DNA of 64,000 nucleotides, from positions 126,727,620 through 126,791,619 of the forward strand of contig BTPG01000005.1 of assembly GCA_036245525.1 (NCBI GenBank), written 5' to 3'. Origin of the DNA: Semisulcospira habei (Eukaryota > Mollusca > Gastropoda > Semisulcospiridae). Below are positions 58,230 to 64,000 of the stretch, one piece after another. A program made the position numbers and the translations under genes. The notes under the pieces are model-generated. The model was not told where the DNA came from. It saw nothing but the letters and a program-made list of their open reading frames with translations, and did not search any database. Every line of letters begins with the position of its first letter. The stretch's first letter is position 1.

Positions 58230-59508
58230 TAAAGATGCTGATTATACAGACACCCAGGACAACACACATTGCGAGCAGTGTGACTCAGATACAGTGGAGT
58301 CACACTACTGTCGAAAAAGAACAGCAAGTACCTTGACGTGGAACTTTTGGTCAACAAAATGGACCACCTGTACCTGGAACAATGTACTGACAGAGGCAGG
58401 CCTACTTTATCCAGCGCATACTTCCGAGACATCTTTGTTTCAGACTACAATTATGGGTTCCATAAGCCGAAAAAATACTTGTGCGTCACGTGCACAAAGT
58501 TCATGAATGATCAGAAGGAGTGTAGCATGACCGAAAAGGCAGACGAGGAGTACAGAAAACACCAAGAGAGGAAGAATCAGGCTAGAAAAGAAAAAGAAGA
58601 CGACAAAAAAGCAGCCAGAGCCGACCCAGGTGTACATGTAGCAACGTTTGAAATGCAGGCAGTGCTGTCAACTCCCCTTTCGAAGGTCAGCACAGCATAC
58701 TACAAACGCAAACTTGCAGTTTATAACCTGACATTTTTTTCACTCGATGACAAACACGGATGCTGCTATATCTGGAATGTGACTGAGGGTCAGAAAGGAT
58801 CGTGTGAAGTGGGCACATGCCTCCTGCTCCACCTTCAGTCACTGCCTTTATGTGTCATGCATGTCATCTTATATTCAGACACATGTAGTGTTCAAAATCA
58901 AAATCAGTTTGTGGCCACAGCTCTCCATCATGATGTACAGACCATCAACCATATTGAGACGATTGACCAGAAATTCCTAGAGCCAGGGCACGCTCAGATG
59001 GAGTGCGATGCTATGCACTCAACAATTGAAAGAGCAAAAGCAGCAGCTACCATCATACAGAGCCACAGCTCCCTACCTGGTCATTCTGCTCACACATGAA
59101 GACATATATGACTTTAAAGAAGTGGCAATTACACATCTTAGAAACACAGAGATGAAAGGAGAACGGGTCAACTGGATGGGCATCAAATGGCTCACATTCA
59201 TGAAGACTGAGCCAGACACCTTTTATTACAAGTACAGAATGTTTGACGACTTCAAGATACTGAAGATCAGAGGAACTATCAGAAAGTCGTCAAAGCGTAT
59301 CTTCTTTGATGACATTGTTACTAACTGCTACTCTACCAGAATACCTATCTCTGACAAAAAGAATAAGGATCTGCTTGACCTCCGTCGCTCAGGGGTGGTT
59401 CCAAGAGAATGCCTTAGCTACTATGAGAATCTGCCAAGCAACAAGTTTGTTCCAGACCGTCTCCCAGAATCAGACATTGACGATGAAAATGCTACAGATG
59501 ATGACTAA
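58230..59508 (+). pseudogene. DUF7869-type transposase-like gene, two frameshifts
   Basis: Three frames join to one recognisable invertebrate protein type. The first piece ends HYCRKR near 58318. The second (58338-59099) reads KMDHLYLEQCTDRG, FRDIFVSDYNYGFHKPKKYLC (a Cys pair follows), ATFEMQAVLSTP, YSDTCSVQNQN and HAQMECDAMHSTIERAK. The third (from about 59060 to the TGA/TAA end at 59508) carries WMGIKWLTF and an acidic tail. The DLQ-VL, YSDNC-GQN and H-Q-E-D-H motifs look like an RNase H-fold transposase; in this copy YSDNC-G reads YSDTCSV, losing the usual Asn and Gly. Family function is inferred, not shown. The frameshifts make it a pseudogene unless there are unseen introns. Confidence 0.65.
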
Positions 59509-59664
59509 TCTGTTTATTTGTTTGTCTGTGTTACTGACTTGATGAGAGTGCTGCCATTTTGTTTTTCTGTGACCATGCAGATGACTTTGAAGGCATATTT
59601 TAAAACTCAGCATTCACATACAATTTAGACGCTTAGATTCGTATGATATTTTATCGTTATGATG

Positions 59665-59749
59665 TTATGTGATTCATTGTTGCATACACAGAGAAAAACA
59701 GCTCAGAGAACTGTAATAATGAATCACATAATACAATGTTTTTCTCTGT
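59665..59749. repeat. two interleaved perfect inverted repeats
   Basis: TTATGTGATTCATT (59665-59678) pairs with AATGAATCACATAA (59718-59731); ACAGAGAAAAACA (59688-59700) pairs with TGTTTTTCTCTGT (59737-59749). The order A-B-A'-B' is interleaved, so the two stems cannot nest. It lies about 160 bp after the DUF7869-like stop. Confidence 0.85.
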
Positions 59750-59759
59750 TTATGTAAAT

Positions 59760-60525
59760 GTCTTGGACAACGTAAACTGACAATGTACCAGTAGGTCCAC
59801 ACTTATGACACAGTTTTAAAATGATGCATTGCTTTGAGGTTTGATCGTTCTTTTATATTCTGTGTCCATACAATGAGATGAAAAGTACACAACAACCACA
59901 TTTACAACATACAGATTCATGCTTTGCATGTTATGTGGTGTATTTTTTACCCATACACGTCTTTTCAAGACTTCCAGTACTAATATAACATGAATTTTCA
60001 CAAATGTGAAACAACAGTTTGCTCACAAACTGTTGATAAACACATTTAACAAATACTTTACGGCTGCATGTCCTAAAAATGCTGTGGGTGGAAATTTGTG
60101 AGATGATACCACTTAAAAATAAATGCACGGTTAATAGATTGAAAGGTGTGTTTGACTTCATGATGTGTATGTGTGTGTGTGCATATGCGTGCATGCATAT
60201 GCGTCTGTGTGTGTGAGCATGAGTTTGTGAGAGAAAGAGAGACAGACATGTAGACGGACATAAAGGCAGATTTTGCAGTTCTGCTAATAGGAACGATTTC
60301 TTACACACTTGACTGCTTTCATTTGTTTGTAAAACAGTGAAATCTGCCAGAAATGAACAGCTTCAGTTAAAAGGAAACACTTTTTTTTTGAGATATCAGG
60401 TTCTGGTTCTAATAGGACGCATTGTTCCGAGCAGCACTAATAACAGTTAGAACAAGTTAGGGTAAAGAAATTTCCATTGCATTTGTCTGATTGTAGCTTA
60501 CAATATCTAGTCTTTGATTTTATTT
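59760..60525. other. non-coding stretch, nothing recognised
   Basis: AT-rich with a short GT-rich tract near 60165-60215. No gene seen. Confidence 0.4.
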
Positions 60526-60689
60526 CCAACTGTAGCAGGGGAGATAATTTGACTCAGTGTTTTAAGTACAGTAGTACCAATTTCCCCCAGCACGCTCGCA
60601 GGCCCAGTGGTAAGCAGTCCTGCTTGTGTCGGAGCGAGTCAGGTACCAAGCCAATCGGCAAGAGGCACGCCGAACACACCCTTAGGGGT

Positions 60690-60704
60690 GAGAGTATAAA
60701 TAGC
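60690..60704 (+). promoter_or_regulatory. TATA box in the solo LTR
   Basis: GAGTATAAATAGCGG, followed closely by the tandem repeats at about 60720-60870. Confidence 0.6.
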
Positions 60705-60717
60705 GGTGCCTAGCAAA

Positions 60718-60875
60718 AGCGAGCAGGCTTTCCCGCAAGGGAAGACTCTGTTCTGCAAAGAACATTAAATAGTAGTAGGCTTGCCCACAAGGGAAGACTC
60801 TGTTCTGCAAAGAACATTAAATAGTAGTAAGACTTCCCGCAAGAGAAGACTGTTCTGTAGAGAACATTAGTAAGT
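60718..60875 (+). repeat. triplicated unit of about 55 bp in the solo LTR
   Basis: Three units, each with GGGAAGACTCTGTTCTGC or close variants followed by AGAACATTA. The first two are almost identical; the third is shortened. They would lie in the transcribed leader. Confidence 0.8.
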
Positions 60876-61770
60876 TAGAACCCCTTTAAGGAACACTGTC
60901 CAGCAACAGACATACTGTAACTATTTAAGTAGATAACTTAAGTACTTAGTTAAGTGAGTTAGGGTCCTATAGAACTTGTTGTTATAATTTAGGTTTTACT
61001 TGGGTCAGTTATTATGTCTAGTGTGTAGGCTAGCATAGCTTTGGGTGCTTAGAGTCTAATGAGTAGGTAAGCATAGTTACGATTTCAGGTGTCTTATGAG
61101 CGTCTGTATTATTGTGTTTTGTTTTGTGCTACAATGAATGGCTTTTCAGTGACATGTCTGACATCATGACTGATAATGAAATATAATATGTACTGTAAAT
61201 AAACCTAAAGCACTTATAGAAATCTCATCACTGAGAGTCAGAGATTGATGATGAATGCGAGAACGGATGCGAGTCAGTACTGATGTTAGTACACATTTCA
61301 GTGTGTGATGATGGCAGCGCTAGAGTGCACGTGTGTGTGTGTGTGTGTGTGAGACTGAGAACATGCTGAGAGTTTGTTAACGTACTTAGCTTGTCAGTTC
61401 AGTGTGGCACACATGGCAACGCATGCACAGTCACTACTACGATCATATCAACTAGGGTTTCTCTGGATACTGTGGTAGGTCCATTGCGCGATTTGGTATT
61501 TTGAACACAACGCGAGGCAGACACACATATTTTGTGAGTGCGCATGCGAGACCAGTGTAAAAGACTTGAAGATAGACTAATTACACTCCACAGCAATCTC
61601 CAGCCCCTTCCCTAAACCTAAAAAGGGACACGGACTGAAAAGGTAGCTTGAAACTAGACTGGCACTTGACTTGCACTACATTAGATGGGCAGTCTGCAGA
61701 GTCTGACCATCTAATACACAAGCCAGCCAGGCTAGTAAAGGCTAGCTAACCAGAGTCCGGTTACACCAAC

Positions 61771-63599
61771 TATACATGAAAGCACTGTGTTACATCTCAC
61801 TCCTTTCATTCACTGCATAACATTGATACAGATTACATGAAAACAAATGCTCTCACCAAATAGTTTAACATCTCTTGGATGACTCGGTCATAGTTGTCAA
61901 AATGCGGAGTTGTTTTTGACTCTCATCAACATTCTCCATGGAACCTACATGGAACCTTGTTTGTGCAACCAGCCCCAGGACCATGTGAATTCGCAAAACA
62001 AATAGATACATGTGTGAAGTCAAAGTTTGGGACGCAAAACGAAGCGTCATCTGAATGGTATGAGATTCTGAGTCAAGTTATGTTGAAAGTCCAAGACGTT
62101 AAATTTATAAATGTAGGTTTTGTCAAATAGACTGTGTCACCAGAACAAAAATGTCCACGGAGTGCAGTCCACACATGGTGACATTCGGACATCCAGTGCT
62201 AAAGTTTGCATGCTTCGGCTCTTATTTCCAACATTTCACAGGCAATGATATAAAGGTAAACCTTCTTGACAACCGTAGAATAGTCCGTAACACCGAGTGT
62301 TTGAAAATCGGAAAATGTTTGAAATAAAATGTATGTATGGGCGAGTGAAAAGCGTCTGGTTTGGAATCTGTTTTCATGACTTGGACAAAGACCAAATCTC
62401 CCCAAATTGGAGCGGTATACTAGGATATCCCAAAAAGCCTAGTGCGGTATGACTAGGAAATATAGTGTGGGGATGCTATCTATGTAAAAGTAGTCTTGAA
62501 AGGTTCTATAATGCTATAGCACATGAGCCAAAAGTGACTTATTTTGCTTGCATGGAACCTTCAACGGTAACAACAGCACAACCCTTCTGGCTCATGTGCA
62601 TGACCTATCAAGAAAGTATCTTTGACTTACTGTGACCCTGACCTTTTGAAAGGTCACTCAAATGAGCAATAGTGTCCAGTGATAATTATTTAGTTGGCCA
62701 TAGTGCATAAAAAATCCACATTTGTCAACATATCCATTTTTTTTTTACACATTTATAATTACAGATTTCCCTTGCCCTTTGACCTTTACACGTGGTTAAT
62801 CAAATTAGTAAGTATGAGAAGGTCTTATCATCACACACCTTCCTGTCATGTTAACTTTAAAAAAAATGCAAAAGTGCCCATAGAAACTATATTTCTATTA
62901 GCAATAGGGAACTTTTACAGATTGGCAATATCTTGTGACCCTTGACCTTTCCGAGGCAAATTGGTGTGCATAGGAAAGTCTTCCAGTTGGTTATATGTCT
63001 GTCCCAATTTGGCTTTGAAGTTGAAAATAGCAGTCAAGATAACACAACTTTCATCTAAACATGGCAAAAAATGTATTTCTTTACTGATGTGACCTTGACC
63101 TTTAAGACAGGTCACTCAAACTGGTGTGTTTTGAAAGGTCTTGCCAAAAAGTACGCTTGGGCCAAGTTTGAAGTCAGTGGCATATATAACCTTTGAGAAA
63201 TGCCCCCATTAAATTCTACCACAGATGATGGACAGACGAATAACCACTGGCTGATTCCACAGACTCGCTTTTACTATTGCACTTAAGCTAAAAATGTTAA
63301 CACACAAAATGACGACAAGTATGACAGACATGATAAAAAACACAGCATGATCCTAATCACCTGGCATCCAAACGTGACAGCATTGGGTAGAGATAAGGCC
63401 GCCCACAGTAAGTACCCTCACATATCACAGGCTGAAGTTCAGCAAAGGCATCAGGCATTTCCTTTTGGATCAGACTAATCCCACGATGATCAAAAGGCTT
63501 CAGCCACAGAGATGATTCGCGCCTGATCACTTCTCCTGACTGAGAATGAAACTGCCTGTCTGAATGCTGAAAATAAAAGTACAATGTGAATTAACATTA
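61771..63599. other. non-coding stretch with AGGTCA-rich repeats
   Basis: No gene recognised. Palindromic or tandem AGGTCA half-sites occur at 62639-62656, about 62935-62952 and 63090-63114 within words such as GTGACCTTGACCTTT, matching those near 1540, 2692 and 4290. Confidence 0.5.
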
Positions 63600-63668
63600 A
63601 TCCCCTTGTGCATACAGCCACTGGTACTATTTACAGTATTGGCTGCATGCACATGCACATGGGGGTTT
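63600..63668. repeat. short hairpin, family H3 copy 2
   Basis: AATCCCCTTGTGCATACAGC at the left is inverted as GGCTGCATGCACATG...GGGGGTTT at the right, around a GGTACTATTTACAGTATT centre. Same design as 34209-34262. Confidence 0.65.
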
Positions 63669-63760
63669 ACCAGTTCACATACCGAGCCCTTGGGTGGAAA
63701 TCCTGAAATGTGCGACTTGTCCTTTCTACATTTACAGTTCATGTGATAAATCGACTTTAA

Positions 63761-63822
63761 TAGTTCAAGGGTGGTGCAGCATAGCTTTGGCTCCAGGCCA
63801 GTCTGGCACAAACCTTAAATTA
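63761..63822. repeat. short hairpin, family H1 copy 3
   Basis: TAGTTCAAGGGTGGTGCAGC with the diverged inverse CTGGCACAAACCTTAAATTA; matches the hairpins at 481 and 35265. Confidence 0.6.
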
Positions 63823-64000
63823 TCATTTTCAATCTATATATGGCTTCCATGCATCACAGCGGAGTTAATGGCTGTGTGATACAAGCTTTTCCTGTGCAAG
63901 TTAAGTACTGGTATGTTAATTGCCATGTCATATCACCCATACTACCTTACTTCACGTTTGCAGCTTTAGTTTCTTCTTGACTGTTGAGGCAAAGCAAATA

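Larger units (their letters stand above)
60531..61765 (+). mobile_element. solo LTR (1235 bp)
   Basis: TGTAGCAGGG...GTCCGGTTACA flanked by CCAAC on both sides (60526-60530 and 61766-61770). GTATAAATAG near 60692 is a good TATA box; AATAAA lies near 61198. Just after the TATA box a unit of about 55 bp (AAGGGAAGACTCTGTTCTGC... then AAAGAACATTAAATAGTAG) is repeated three times, the last diverged. The CCGGTTACA end is shared with the LTRs at 49328 and 54021, suggesting related families. No internal genes remain. Confidence 0.8.

Noticed and set aside
58085..58336. Independent 83-codon open frame upstream of the DUF7869-like gene
   Set aside because: It overlaps G-rich sequence and no motif is present; the family similarity starts in a different frame.

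Overview
This is a metazoan nuclear window made mostly of transposable elements. The mix points to a lophotrochozoan, most likely a gastropod mollusc: RTE-type and I/Nimb-like LINEs, L2-type 3' tails, DIRS tyrosine-recombinase elements, short-hairpin repeats and AGGTCA-rich repeats. That assignment is inference; no taxonomic marker gene is present. I see no complete host gene, rRNA or convincing functional tRNA. Nearly all coding capacity is retrotransposon ORFs, most of them broken.

Layout. 1-4434: non-coding sequence with a diverged tandem duplication and a TA-flanked MITE. 4435-7755: a full-length minus-strand RTE LINE (RTE-A) with an uninterrupted 1004-residue EN/RT ORF and a 13-bp target-site duplication (TSD). 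11107-26743: one plus-strand RTE (RTE-B) bounded by a 12-bp TSD and swollen to 15.6 kb by nested insertions: a TIR element (itself holding an L2 LINE that holds a solo LTR), a 6.4-kb I/Nimb LINE (Nimb-A, holding a SINE) and two more SINEs of the same family. 27.6-37.2 kb: non-coding DNA with three copies of a 1.2-1.5-kb dispersed repeat, short hairpins and a 587-bp truncated RTE (RTE-C, 12-bp TSD). 38.8-42.05 kb: a damaged RTE (RTE-D) joined directly to a second I/Nimb LINE (Nimb-B).

42.05-57.68 kb is a second nest. Nimb-B is split by a minus-strand DIRS-type element (42838-56311) with inverted terminal repeats, an internal complementary region and a decayed tyrosine recombinase. Its right terminal repeat is in turn split by a young LTR retrotransposon (49328-56269) with two almost identical 2249-bp LTRs and an interior that encodes gag but no visible pol. 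At 58.2-59.5 kb lies a frameshifted transposase-like (DUF7869-type) gene, followed by interleaved inverted repeats. A solo LTR with 5-bp TSD lies at 60531-61765, and the rest is non-coding.

The elements relate mainly by insertion order. TSDs matched by eye let the host element be rejoined at each site, giving a relative chronology. The most interesting items are the DIRS element with its duplicated proline-rich tracts, the gag-only LTR element inside it, and the RTE family whose stop codon lies in its own 3' tail repeat.
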